From: Candidatus Heimdallarchaeota archaeon
GTDB lineage: Archaea; Asgardarchaeota; Heimdallarchaeia; Hodarchaeales; Hodarchaeaceae
Assembly (NCBI GenBank): GCA_011364965.1
Contig: RDOB01000004.1
Location: forward strand, 180,369-244,368
DNA: 64,000 nt
Direction: 5' to 3'
In this document: positions 51,537 to 61,183 of the stretch, piece after piece
Layout: each line of letters opens with the position of its first letter
Numbering within the stretch: the stretch's first letter is position 1
Translations under genes and position numbers: made by a program
The notes under the pieces: generated by a model
Databases searched by the model: none
Told to the model about the DNA's origin: nothing
Seen by the model: the letters and a program-made list of their open reading frames with translations, nothing else

Positions 51537-54014
51537 GTGGGTGCAACGATTTCTATAATAGCAGAGAAACCATCTATTGCAAGATCAATAGTCCGTGCGT
51601 TCTCTATTACATTTAAATTAAAGTTCAAAGGCCACAAATCGAAATCTAGATTCAATTATGTCTATGAATCTGAAATTGACACACAAAAAATTGCTTTCAC
51701 TATTGAGAAAGACAAATATCGGTTGGGTAAGAGTGATGTTATTATCATTTCAAGTGTTACTGGTCATGTTCTTAATTTTGATTATCCCCCACCCTTTGAT
51801 AAAGAAACGAATTGGCAAAATTCTGATCCTTTGGATCTGATTGAGCTAGATCCAATTGAAGTGCCTATTCAGGAAAACATGATAGAACATATTCAGGATA
51901 TTGGCTATAAAACTGATGTAATCATCGTAGCTACGGATTGGGATGGGCATGGGGAAGCAATCGGACGCCAAATTGTAGAATTAATGACAAAAGTGAACAA
52001 GAAGATTCGTCATGGACGTATGCATTTCACTAGTACTAGCCCGAATGCTTTAAAGAACGCATTTGAGACTCAAACCAAGCTAAATTGGGATTGGATTAAA
52101 CAGGTTGATTCCTTAAGAAAACAGGATCTTCGAATGGGATCATCTCTTACTCGTTTTCTAACTGTTGGGATTCAGGATAAAGGAATTAGAAACCGAATTA
52201 TTTCTTATGGGCCTTGTCAAACTAGTGTTTTATGGTTAATTGCCAATCGTTATCAAGAAAATCAGGCTTTTCATCCCTCTAAATTCTGGAAAATGTCTAT
52301 TAAGTTGAATATATCTGATAATCCATTATTCTTGTACTGGAAAGGAAATCCTTCTGAAGATGAAGAAATTGTTGATTCTCTTATCAAAAAGATTGAAGAT
52401 AATCCTAAAGGAATAATTAGTGACTATAATGAGGAAAATGGATTTATTAAGAGGCCTATTCCTCTTGATACAGATACCCTTGAATCAGAATGTTCTCAGA
52501 TTTTTAGAATAAGTCCCAAATTAGTAGCTGATATTGCAGAGAAATTGTATAATAATGGATTTATCACATACCCTAGAACTGAGAGCTCTTATTATCTTGA
52601 GAAAGATTTAACAAAATTAACTGAAAAATTTCTTAATCATGAGGTATTTGGAAAGGTTGCTGAAGAATGTATTACATTAGGTGGGGTTAAAGATCCTTCT
52701 AAAGGGAGGTTTTCTAAAGACCATGAACCTATTAAGCCTGTAAAGGCGATTTCTCTTAGTGACGTTGAAAAAACCTTTTTCAAAACACCAAGAATTATCA
52801 CTAATGCTTGGAATATATATTCTTATATTGTTTGGCGATTTTTGGCAACAGTACACGTAAATGCGTCAATTGTGAACCAATATATTATGCTTAACGTAGT
52901 CTCGGAAGAATTCAATTCTGAAGGGAGGAAGATTATCGATCTAGGATTTTTTAAATTCTACCCATATAGAGAACTCAAGGTTGAAAGTATTCCTTACTTA
53001 AAGAAAGGTACTGAGCTGGTAGTTGAAGTCTTTAAGCATCATGGATATACCATCCCGCCTCCTCTTCTCTCTGAATCCGATCTAATTCGTGTGATGGCTG
53101 ACCTCAATCTCGGTACTGATGCTACGCGATCCACTCATATAGATACTGTTCAAAAGAGGAACTACACCTCAATTCAAGGTCCGAAACGAGTACTTGTACC
53201 CACAGCTTTGGGTTCAGCTTTATTTGAAGTATTAACCCAAAATGCAGAAGATCTTATTCTCCCTGAAATACGGGGAAAAGTAGAGGCCTGGACACAACAG
53301 ATTAGAGATCACGAGAAAACTCCTGAAGATGTCGACAAACTGGTTATTGAGTTAACTACGCGGGGACTTCAAAAACTAAAGAGTAATAGGGATGAGGTTT
53401 TCGACACACTTGTATCAAGCATTAAATCCATGACTGGAGTTGGAAATTATTACGGAAGATGTCCAGATTGTGAAGGAGAATTAGAATTACATCAAGGAAA
53501 AGAGGATTCAAGATTTCTAAAATGCACTAATCCATTATGTGATGCCAGCTTTCCACTTCCTAAGCGTGGCGCACTTTCTGTACTAGATCAGGAGTACCAT
53601 TGCCGAATATGCGCAAGCTCAACTCTCTTGGTTCAATCAAAAAGAGTTTATTGGTTTCTTTGTCCAGTGTGTTGGACACGAGAAGGAACAAAAGAAACAC
53701 CTTGGTTTTGTAGTGATTGCAATAGATCTGAATGCCCATTATCTGGATCTTGGAAACCCAGTACTTCCATTTGTAATCTTGGTGAATGTCCAGATTGTAA
53801 AGGGCCATTAACTCTTAATTATGAAGAAGAAAATACCCAAATCTTCTGTCAAAGTTGTAAACGAACTTGGAGAAGCCCTAATATTCGCCAAGGAGGATCA
53901 ATTACTCCTTCTATTGAGTGTTCAACCTGTGGCCGAAAAACATTGTCCGTTATCAAGCGAGGAAAAAAACCTTATCGACTTTGCGTATTTTGTTCTGTTT
54001 TTTTCTTTGATTAA
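51537..54014 (+). CDS. Type IA DNA topoisomerase with C-terminal zinc fingers
   Basis: Type IA topoisomerases relax negative supercoils by a tyrosine-linked single-strand break. The N-terminal Toprim domain (AEKPSIARSIVRAF, ATDWDGHGEAIG), the active-site segment GFITYPRTESSYY with catalytic Tyr, and DATRSTHIDTVQKR identify it. Four cysteine fingers lie in the C-terminal 200 residues (CPDCEG, CRICAS, CPDCKG, CSTCGRK), likely DNA-binding zinc sites. The track start at 51519 gives an awkward MVRVFIV; I favour GTG 51537, which begins just before TISIIAEKPS. The length is about 825 residues. Confidence 0.93.
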   Translation: MGATISIIAEKPSIARSIVRAFSITFKLKFKGHKSKSRFNYVYESEIDTQKIAFTIEKDKYRLGKSDVIIISSVTGHVLNFDYPPPFDKETNWQNSDPLDLIELDPIEVPIQENMIEHIQDIGYKTDVIIVATDWDGHGEAIGRQIVELMTKVNKKIRHGRMHFTSTSPNALKNAFETQTKLNWDWIKQVDSLRKQDLRMGSSLTRFLTVGIQDKGIRNRIISYGPCQTSVLWLIANRYQENQAFHPSKFWKMSIKLNISDNPLFLYWKGNPSEDEEIVDSLIKKIEDNPKGIISDYNEENGFIKRPIPLDTDTLESECSQIFRISPKLVADIAEKLYNNGFITYPRTESSYYLEKDLTKLTEKFLNHEVFGKVAEECITLGGVKDPSKGRFSKDHEPIKPVKAISLSDVEKTFFKTPRIITNAWNIYSYIVWRFLATVHVNASIVNQYIMLNVVSEEFNSEGRKIIDLGFFKFYPYRELKVESIPYLKKGTELVVEVFKHHGYTIPPPLLSESDLIRVMADLNLGTDATRSTHIDTVQKRNYTSIQGPKRVLVPTALGSALFEVLTQNAEDLILPEIRGKVEAWTQQIRDHEKTPEDVDKLVIELTTRGLQKLKSNRDEVFDTLVSSIKSMTGVGNYYGRCPDCEGELELHQGKEDSRFLKCTNPLCDASFPLPKRGALSVLDQEYHCRICASSTLLVQSKRVYWFLCPVCWTREGTKETPWFCSDCNRSECPLSGSWKPSTSICNLGECPDCKGPLTLNYEEENTQIFCQSCKRTWRSPNIRQGGSITPSIECSTCGRKTLSVIKRGKKPYRLCVFCSVFFFD

Positions 54015-54191
54015 TCCAAAAAAATAGAGTTATGTATAAGAGAGGGTGGTACTTATGATTCTCAAGCTTTTTTAATGCGAATAGTCAACTTAATACCCAA
54101 AATTCATATAAGTTATTACGAATAGTATAAAACGTTAAGATTAGCTTATGCTAACTATTGTGTTCTCATTGTCTTTTTGGTTATTTACTCG

Positions 54192-56510
54192 GTGAAAAAA
54201 GTGAGTGTGCAGAATAAACTAGGTAAAGACCCTGCTCCAAGTGCAGTACGCTACCTAGTATTAACTAGTGGCTTTACATCTTTATTAATGGCCATATCCT
54301 TCATTCCTGTTGTTCTTGGGACAAGTACCTTAAGTACAGAAGAATTAGATTTCTATCAAAATGCTATTCCTGCATTCTTCTTAATTTCTCTCTTCACTTT
54401 TGTTGAATGGTTTTTTTTAAGACGATCTCGCAAAATAACAGGTCCATATGGCTTTGCGATAGTTCTTGAAATTTTGAAGACCCTTTTATTTAACTTTGGA
54501 TCCATTCAATATACTGAAAGTGTCCCAAACGCTTCTTCATCATCATTCTTCTTGTTGCAGATCACTTCTTATGCTATTTTATTCTCGTTAGTATTAACTA
54601 AGGTTGCGAGAACCCAAATTGATCAAATTGCTCGACATGATTTAAGCAGGCAAGCATTAAACTTGCTTCCAACCTTTCTTGTCTTAGCTCTATTTTTAGG
54701 AACGTATGTTACAGAAATTACTGGATTAGGAATACCTCGACAAAGAAATACTTTTCCTGAAGAATATGAGCAGAAGGATATTAACTGGGATATGTTCAAC
54801 ACTCCTACTTGGGATGCAACTTATTTATTAGAAAATCTTCTTGATCAATTTACAGCAGGTCTTAGTGCACCTGATATACCCCTCTTTTATGTCACAAGTG
54901 GTCAAAATCCGAATCCGTTTGCTTACTGGAGGTTAGGAAGTTTAGAATTATATAAATACACTGGAAAAGCCCCTTATTCTACTGATTGGGATCCTACTGA
55001 TTCAACAAAGAGAGTTCTTACTCCTTACCAAACTGGTACTCCTTATTCTGAACCTTTACCAGAAGATTTACGAACAGCTCAATTTAATGTTCGTGTACCC
55101 TTAAACTATGAAGATTCGATTGCTGAAATCACTATTCATCCGAATTTTCCGAATTATTTGCCAGTAACTTGGAACGGGATGTACGGTTCCTATGTTGATA
55201 CAGATTCTTTTGCACTTAAAAGCGATGAAATGTCAACTGCACCATTCAGTGGTACAAACATCGCTACAACGACAAAAGAAACGAGAGAGGTTTTTCCAAA
55301 TGCTTTCGCATCTGATCTTCTGGGAGTGGATGCCAATATTCGGGTAAGTCAGACATCAAATACTTCTGGAACCTTACAATACACTGTTGATTATCAATTC
55401 CCTCAATATTCTGCAGCTGCAACTTTCTCATTAAATCGAACAGACAATGATTACCGGCAATGTGTGGATTCAGCAACTTGGTCTGCAATCAAGTCCATTT
55501 ACCTTCAATTACCAAATAAAACTGGTCAGCTTCCAAATCCATGTACGGTCTGGGGAGTGACTGGGATTGCGAATGATAATAATGATTACAGCGTTTGGGC
55601 TCCTTCTGTTTATGGAAATGCAACAGCCTGGAATGATCCCTCTCAAGATGTATTTGGTCAAGCTTTTGCCAACATGATGCAATTTCAAACACTGGGAGTA
55701 GAATTTGACCAAGAAATGTGGCTAGGGCAACAAGTTGGAGTTATGGATCATCCAGCAGAATATGAAGATTATAATGAATGGTTCTTCAGGCGAGGTGAGG
55801 GAACCTTGAAAGGTGTGTCTCTTCACTTTGCATCTTCTTACACAACAATTTGCCGTTTGCAGGGTATTCCTAGTAGAGTGGTAATTGGGTATGCAGGGGG
55901 AAATGATAGTTATTTCCCGTATAATATGATTTCATCCCGGTATTTACATGCGTGGTCGGAAGTCCTCATACCTGTTAAAGCGTATTATGATCCAGTTACT
56001 GACGATTTTGTACCTAACCATGTAGAATGGATTCCTTTTGACCCTCTTGTACCTCTTCCTGTTACTTTCATCCGAGGTGATTATGACCTTGAATCAGAGG
56101 GATTTGCACAAGCTTATCTAGAAGAACAACTCAATCCAGGATCAGTGCTGAGGCGTTGTGTTGTGAATAATAGCGCATTTGGAGAAGGCGCAACTATTAC
56201 TAATAATACTCGGATAAATGTCTCCGTCCGACTTATCTCCGTTATTCCTCCGGATCTTTGGATACCTATTCAGGGACAACAAATATCTTTTTATGTTGGA
56301 ACAGATGCTGAGAACATAACAGGAAATATATGGGAAACAGGTACATGGATTGGAAATGTTTCTACAAATTCAAGAGGAATTGCAACGCTTAATATGACAG
56401 TAAATGTCTTTCAGCTGGGGATACGTCCTGTAAAATTTTGGGCTGTTACAACGTATGCTGGACAGGTAAAATTAGCAGAATCCCTTACATATAATTTGAG
56501 TCTATTTTAA
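54192..56510 (+). CDS. Membrane-anchored transglutaminase-like protein
   Basis: The N-terminus has about four membrane helices (residues 20-170), then a large outer region. A transglutaminase core shows the catalytic triad: Cys in YTTICRLQGIPSRVV, His in YLHAWSEV, and Asp in EWIPFDPL. A C-terminal beta-rich domain with many N-x-S/T sequons (for example NVST, NNTR, NMTV) follows, suggesting an extracellular glycosylated domain. Function may be peptide hydrolysis or cross-linking at the cell surface. The start is uncertain (GTG 54192, TTG 54177). Confidence 0.85.
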   Translation: MKKVSVQNKLGKDPAPSAVRYLVLTSGFTSLLMAISFIPVVLGTSTLSTEELDFYQNAIPAFFLISLFTFVEWFFLRRSRKITGPYGFAIVLEILKTLLFNFGSIQYTESVPNASSSSFFLLQITSYAILFSLVLTKVARTQIDQIARHDLSRQALNLLPTFLVLALFLGTYVTEITGLGIPRQRNTFPEEYEQKDINWDMFNTPTWDATYLLENLLDQFTAGLSAPDIPLFYVTSGQNPNPFAYWRLGSLELYKYTGKAPYSTDWDPTDSTKRVLTPYQTGTPYSEPLPEDLRTAQFNVRVPLNYEDSIAEITIHPNFPNYLPVTWNGMYGSYVDTDSFALKSDEMSTAPFSGTNIATTTKETREVFPNAFASDLLGVDANIRVSQTSNTSGTLQYTVDYQFPQYSAAATFSLNRTDNDYRQCVDSATWSAIKSIYLQLPNKTGQLPNPCTVWGVTGIANDNNDYSVWAPSVYGNATAWNDPSQDVFGQAFANMMQFQTLGVEFDQEMWLGQQVGVMDHPAEYEDYNEWFFRRGEGTLKGVSLHFASSYTTICRLQGIPSRVVIGYAGGNDSYFPYNMISSRYLHAWSEVLIPVKAYYDPVTDDFVPNHVEWIPFDPLVPLPVTFIRGDYDLESEGFAQAYLEEQLNPGSVLRRCVVNNSAFGEGATITNNTRINVSVRLISVIPPDLWIPIQGQQISFYVGTDAENITGNIWETGTWIGNVSTNSRGIATLNMTVNVFQLGIRPVKFWAVTTYAGQVKLAESLTYNLSLF

Positions 56511-56511
56511 G

Positions 56512-56528
56512 GGGAGACTCCGTCTCCC
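56512..56528 (+). terminator. Hairpin after transglutaminase-like gene
   Basis: GGGAGAC-TCC-GTCTCCC is a perfect seven-base hairpin directly after the stop codon. No T-run follows, so it may end the transcript or protect its 3' end. Confidence 0.55.
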
Positions 56529-56845
56529 ATTCAATGAAATCTTCTCTCATCTGAAATGTATAAGCTAATAAATAGCATGGTTAACCTAATTTTTCTTTCA
56601 ATTCTGCTTCAAAGGTCTTTCTCGTCCGAAATCTCACACAAAATGCCCTCTCTTAAGATAATTAACATATGACTCATCTCGTTCAAAATTTTTCCAAAAA
56701 CTCAATAAAAATTGGGTGACAGAATTGAAGTCATAGATATAAAAGGAAAATTAAAGTGACTTTTTCACCAAATACTCAATTAATACTTCGTTTAAAATGC
56801 TGTACGATAACGAATTGAGTGTAAAAATCGGAGTATGAAGAAATA
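56529..56845. other. Intergenic region
   Basis: No gene is seen in these 317 bases. A TAAAATGCTGTACGATAACG region lies before the next start and is a likely promoter. Confidence 0.35.
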
Positions 56846-57163
56846 ATGTCAAAAGATAAAATTTATGGATATGGGATTTTTATTGTAACGATTATCTTCT
56901 TGATTCTATACACAATTTATTTGCCTATTCAACAATACTTTGGTGCTGAACTAGCAGATTTAATTTCATTATTGAATCCTTTGAAAGTTACTCCAATGGA
57001 TGCAGTATTATGGCCTGTTTACCTTGCTACACTTATGATAGGTTTCATAATTGCTTGGATTGGGATAACTATGGCAACAACTCCTCCTCCAGAGCCAATT
57101 GACTTAGATGATTTAAATCTTGATGAAGAAGATCTAGATGATGACAAGGATGACGATGATTAA
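56846..57163 (+). CDS. Small two-helix membrane protein with acidic tail
   Basis: A 105-residue protein. Two hydrophobic helices (IYGYGIFIVTIIFLILYTIYL and PVYLATLMIGFIIAWIGIT) flank a soluble segment (about residues 30-55). The C-terminus is strongly acidic (IDLDDLNLDEEDLDDDKDDDD). This is a recognisable kind of membrane adaptor, but no family is assigned. It follows the transglutaminase-like gene. Confidence 0.65.
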   Translation: MSKDKIYGYGIFIVTIIFLILYTIYLPIQQYFGAELADLISLLNPLKVTPMDAVLWPVYLATLMIGFIIAWIGITMATTPPPEPIDLDDLNLDEEDLDDDKDDDD

Positions 57164-57210
57164 ATTGTCATGAGTAAAACTTTTACTCATTCTTCTTTTT
57201 ATTATTTTAT

Positions 57211-58230
57211 CTATAATCTAGGGTCGGGAATCCCTATTAAGTTATCAAGAAAGTTGGGATAGTAAATAGCTAAGAAGAATAATATCCCAATTATTGTTCC
57301 AGCCAAAATTATTTGTTTATCGAGAAATATTCTTTCAGCTCTTCTACTAGTTGCACTGTCGCTTGATACTAGAAATAAATATCTGAATATAATGAAAGAA
57401 AATAAAGGTAAGGCTAGTACAATAAAAACAGTCTCATATTTATGTCTCTCGACAAGGTAAATGAACACCGCGATGAGTTCAATAGCTGCAATCGTTGCTA
57501 AACTTTGATTTAATAACTCAGAGGAGTACATCTGAAAGACTTCTTTATGCAGATGTGCATTTTCACCCAAAACAGCTAAGTCGCCCTTTCTTTTAGCTAT
57601 AGATAGAAGCATTGCAGTAGTAAAACAGAGTATTATCAACCATGGAGAGACAGAAACATTTATCAGAACAGCTCCAGCGATTGCTCTCCAAACATAATTT
57701 ACTGAGATTGCAATAATATCCGCAAATACGATTTTTTTCAATAATAATGAGTAAACCTGACTAGTAACGAATAAACCTCCTAAAACAAGGAAGAAAGCGG
57801 TTTTGGAAGGAATAGTAATATTTGCAACCTCTAATATATCGCTAGTATAGTTGAGAAAATAAATTTCTGTGGTATTAATAGGAATAAGAAAAGTAAGCAA
57901 TATTACGCTAATAAACAAGAAGAAGGCTAATAATAATGCCTCAATTATAGATATTTTCCCGGAAGGCAGTGGACGTGTTTTTTTTTCTGGATGAAGTTTA
58001 TCCCTCTCTATATCTCTTAAATCGTTGATGAAATAATTCAAAGATGAAACAAGGCATAATATTATGAATGCGACAATGATTGGTAGCCAGAGATCCATCC
58101 TTAACATATTTTTCGAGAAAAACAATCCAAAAAAAACTAATACATTTTTATAATATTGATGAGGCCTCATAAGAGAAATTATAGCCTTTACGCGAGTAGT
58201 TAAAGTATAATCAAGTGATTCTGAGTCCAT
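57211..58230 (-). CDS. UbiA-family prenyltransferase (DPPR-synthase-like)
   Basis: A polytopic prenyltransferase, 339 residues, of the UbiA superfamily. The N-terminal MRPHQYYKNVLVFFGLFFSK and NYFINDLRDIERDKLHPEKK with RPLPSG match the decaprenylphosphoryl-phosphoribose synthase type (NDxxDxxxD metal-binding motif). A second, weaker acidic region lies near VNYVWRAIAGAVL. It probably transfers a polyprenyl group to a sugar phosphate or similar acceptor. The organism's lipid or glycan acceptor is unknown. Confidence 0.85.
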   Translation of the reverse strand: MDSESLDYTLTTRVKAIISLMRPHQYYKNVLVFFGLFFSKNMLRMDLWLPIIVAFIILCLVSSLNYFINDLRDIERDKLHPEKKTRPLPSGKISIIEALLLAFFLFISVILLTFLIPINTTEIYFLNYTSDILEVANITIPSKTAFFLVLGGLFVTSQVYSLLLKKIVFADIIAISVNYVWRAIAGAVLINVSVSPWLIILCFTTAMLLSIAKRKGDLAVLGENAHLHKEVFQMYSSELLNQSLATIAAIELIAVFIYLVERHKYETVFIVLALPLFSFIIFRYLFLVSSDSATSRRAERIFLDKQIILAGTIIGILFFLAIYYPNFLDNLIGIPDPRL

Positions 58231-58269
58231 TGAAAATCTTCATCCTTTGAAGTAATATAATTTAATGAC

Positions 58270-58650
58270 TTAGGAATTAAATTTCAACATTTCAAATAAT
58301 ACAATTCCAGGATCTAAATCGTCACCAATAGCGGCAAGAGTATTATTTAAATCCATTCTCAAAGCAACAAGATACCTGTTAGCTTTCCCTTCCTTAGCCA
58401 CTAATCCGCGATTATTTTTTAGGACCATTTCATATATTTCATCATTTGCCAGTCTTATAGGCATAGCTATGTCGGATTGAATAACAGCGAGTAAATTGGA
58501 TTTGATCAACGCATTCAGAAGGGTTTCACTACCAAGAGAGTCAATAACACATTGATCTTGCCCAAAATGAATTAAAGCGGTTAAATGAAGCTCATCTTGC
58601 ATAGCTTTCAGAGGATATGACTTTTTATGAGTCATTATTATCAAGGTCAT
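58270..58650 (-). CDS. Unknown alpha/beta small protein
   Basis: A 126-residue protein with helix-strand alternation (LHLTALIHFGQDQCVIDSLG, then NLLAVIQSDIAMPIRLANDE). No family is recognised. It is adjacent to and cotranscribed in the same direction as the UbiA gene, which begins 40 bases later. Confidence 0.5.
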   Translation of the reverse strand: MTLIIMTHKKSYPLKAMQDELHLTALIHFGQDQCVIDSLGSETLLNALIKSNLLAVIQSDIAMPIRLANDEIYEMVLKNNRGLVAKEGKANRYLVALRMDLNNTLAAIGDDLDPGIVLFEMLKFNS

Positions 58651-58739
58651 GTTATTTAAAAATCAAATAAGAAATTTTGTATATGATGACATTGGTTTAG
58701 AATTTATTTTGAAACCAATTTATTAGGATCTGATCTTGA

Positions 58740-59156
58740 TTGGATAGAATTACAGGTTTTCAGCTATTTGAGTTAATCGCTATTCCTATTACAATTTTAG
58801 CAAGTGTATTATTTATGTTCGTAATTGGAGCCAGTTTTATTGGAGATAACTTTTGGAATATAATGGGATTTCCAACCATAATAGGGACATTATTTAGCTT
58901 ATTTATCCTTGTGATATTAGTACAAAAAGGTCAGATAAAGAAATTCTCTCAGATTGAGACGATTTTCCGTCTACTAGCAATAGGGGGAGGAGGATTGCTA
59001 ATCCCTGTCATTTTCTTACAACTAAATGGAAGGCTTGATGGATTTCTATTAATTTCAATATTAGCTTTGGTATTTAGTATAATCGGAGGACTCATGGCCT
59101 TAATTAGCCTTCGATTTCTTTGGCAAATCTATTTCATTCAGCAGTCTTCAGAATAA
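58740..59156 (+). CDS. Small four-helix membrane protein, unknown
   Basis: A 138-residue protein with four hydrophobic segments and almost no charged residues inside them. The start is TTG 58740 with only a weak AGGA about 13 bases upstream; an ATG lies later inside the first helix. Its last 23 bases overlap the ADP-forming synthetase gene. The function is unknown. Confidence 0.55.
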   Translation: MDRITGFQLFELIAIPITILASVLFMFVIGASFIGDNFWNIMGFPTIIGTLFSLFILVILVQKGQIKKFSQIETIFRLLAIGGGGLLIPVIFLQLNGRLDGFLLISILALVFSIIGGLMALISLRFLWQIYFIQQSSE

Positions 59157-59841
59157 TACGCGCATCGACCACAACAGCACCTTTTTCTGATGCAAACACA
59201 GGATTAAGATCAAGCTCTTCAATTTCAGTATGGTTAACAATAAATTCAGAGGTCAATAATAATAAATCTATCAATGCCTTCTTATTAATAGGAGGTTGTC
59301 CACGTATACCATCTAGAATTTTTGCAGCTTTAATCTCAGAAATCATTTCTGTAGCATCTTCACGTTCTATCGGAATTAAACGAAATACAACATCTTTCAA
59401 AACTTCAACATATATTCCTCCAAGACCAAAAGCAAGAATTGGTCCAAACATAGGGTCATAGGTAGAACCAACTAATAGTTCAACTCCTGATTCCTCTTTT
59501 TCGACAATATATCCTTCTATTTTTGCATTAGGCATTTTTCTTTTTATTGTATCTTCCATTATTTTGAATTGATTTTCAAGATCATGACTGCTACGTATTC
59601 CAGTAACTACTCCGCCAACATCAGATTTGTGGACTATATCTTCGGAGCTTACTTTGATAACTACAGGATAACCGATTTTCTCTGCTTCTGATAGAATCTC
59701 ACCTAGGTTTCTTCCAAATCCAGTCGGATTTACGGGAAATCCTTCCTGTTGTAAAATTTGTTTGGATTCTTGAACTGTTAGGACCTTCCGTTTTTTCTCG
59801 ATTGCCTTTTTGAACATTTTTTGAGTTTCAGACAAATTCAA
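59134..59841 (-). CDS. acdB: Acyl-CoA synthetase (ADP-forming), beta subunit (ATP-grasp)
   Basis: A 235-residue ATP-grasp protein corresponding to the separate beta subunit of ADP-forming acetyl-CoA (or acyl-CoA) synthetase, which makes ATP from acetyl-CoA. YPVVIKVSSEDIVHKSDVGGV, GVELLVGSTYDPMFGPILAFG and LGGIYVEVLKDVVFRLIPIE are typical. The alpha subunit is not in the window. Together with POR it fits acetyl-CoA-linked energy metabolism. The start is TTG 59841 with AGGA just upstream. Confidence 0.92.
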   Translation of the reverse strand: MNLSETQKMFKKAIEKKRKVLTVQESKQILQQEGFPVNPTGFGRNLGEILSEAEKIGYPVVIKVSSEDIVHKSDVGGVVTGIRSSHDLENQFKIMEDTIKRKMPNAKIEGYIVEKEESGVELLVGSTYDPMFGPILAFGLGGIYVEVLKDVVFRLIPIEREDATEMISEIKAAKILDGIRGQPPINKKALIDLLLLTSEFIVNHTEIEELDLNPVFASEKGAVVVDARIILKTAE

Positions 59842-59934
59842 TCATTCCTAAATTACAAAAGATTGTAAAACGCGTCGAAGAGCAGATCTGTATCTTCAGA
59901 AAAAAGATCATTTATCCATCACTTAAATATTCCA

Positions 59935-60843
59935 TTATCCTCTGGAATAAGAAACAGAAGTAATTTTCTTCACGCTTTTAATCCGTTCTTGAGAATTAAT
60001 TTCACCTATTATCACAGATGCAAATTCAGTTTCTTGTTCAATTACATCTAGACTGTCTGTTACAATTGCATGAATAGCAGCTTGAGTTCCAAGACTGCGT
60101 ACTCCTGCTAATATTAATATCCAATAATTACTTCGGTTAGGATTTCGCATTAGCGCAATAATCCCATGGTTAGATAATGAATAGATTTCTTCCCCAAATT
60201 TGATTTGATTCTCTACAAAATAAATGTTAAATTTCTTTTGAAGTGTTTTATTATACTGAGCTGTAAGAATATTTGTAATATGGCCTCCAATGAGAATTAA
60301 ATTCGTTTTCATCTTATTTGGCTGTTTCTGATATGAGATATCAGTCGTAACAAAATAGGGAAGATATGATGGCTTATGAGTAGAAAGATGAGCTCCTAGA
60401 TACCAGCAGAGCTCTCCTGCTAAATAACCGTCCCTCGATACTGCATCATAACGTCCATGAGGTTCAGCACTACCTACCACAATACTACCTCTGAATTTAC
60501 CGTTATTCGTAAATTTCTCTTTAATTATATGTTGGTACATCGTATTATGCTCAGATGAAACATCTGGGGTCAATGAAACAAAAAATTGATTTGCAACTGG
60601 TTTGAAAATTTTAGCACGACCCCTTTTTATGGAACGAACTCCAGTTTGGTGAATCAATCCTGCATTTCTAAGCAAAGAAAGGTGATAATGAATTTTCTGT
60701 TCTGTTAGACCTAAGGTTTCAGCAATCTGCTTTGCATAAATAGAATCCTCGGTTGCAAGCAAATTCATTATTTTCCAACGTATTTCATGGCTTAAAATCC
60801 GAATTTCTTCCGAGGAAATACGACAAAGTGCTTCATCCTGCAT
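59935..60843 (-). CDS. Winged-helix regulator with S-layer-associated-type C-terminal domain
   Basis: The N-terminus (about residues 10-85) is an ArsR-type winged helix: LSHEIRWKIMNLLATEDSIYAKQIAETLG, then LHYHLSLLRNAGLIHQTG. The C-terminal about 190 residues contain TNLILIGGHITNILTAQYN, a short motif (IGG-x-x-N) shared with the outer domain of some archaeal S-layer-type proteins. A DNA-binding repressor with such a ligand or sensor domain is a plausible reading, but the second half is my pattern match. Confidence 0.75.
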   Translation of the reverse strand: MQDEALCRISSEEIRILSHEIRWKIMNLLATEDSIYAKQIAETLGLTEQKIHYHLSLLRNAGLIHQTGVRSIKRGRAKIFKPVANQFFVSLTPDVSSEHNTMYQHIIKEKFTNNGKFRGSIVVGSAEPHGRYDAVSRDGYLAGELCWYLGAHLSTHKPSYLPYFVTTDISYQKQPNKMKTNLILIGGHITNILTAQYNKTLQKKFNIYFVENQIKFGEEIYSLSNHGIIALMRNPNRSNYWILILAGVRSLGTQAAIHAIVTDSLDVIEQETEFASVIIGEINSQERIKSVKKITSVSYSRG

Positions 60844-61183
60844 TTAAGACATCACATCATTAATTTTTAACCGCTAAAGGTGCTTTTCTTTTGTATAAAC
60901 GTTTCACTACTACAAAATTAACTAGATTAGTAGAATTTAAACTTTCTGCTAAAAGGATTTTATGTATATTTCCTAAATTAAATAATCTTTATTCTTTAAA
61001 TCTACTGATAAAATTTGATTAAAATGGGAATTTCGGAGTTTAATTTGTTAGGACTGTCCTCTACTTCAAGATATCCAAAAGCTAAAAAATAAAAATAATC
61101 TAATAAGATTTTTTTTTTAATCTGTTTTACGATTCAAATATGAACACTCACCTATCAGTGAATTCAAGGTTGACGAAGAAAAA
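60844..61183. other. Intergenic region between regulator and glmS
   Basis: Divergent promoters of the regulator and glmS are expected here. No gene or clear repeat is seen. A TTTTAATCTGTTTTACGATTC sequence before glmS is a possible promoter. Confidence 0.35.

Noticed and set aside
54015-54191. A gene in the gap before the transglutaminase-like protein
   Set aside because: No open frame of useful length; only promoter-like AT-rich sequence and a small inverted repeat TTAGC-TTAT-GCTAA.
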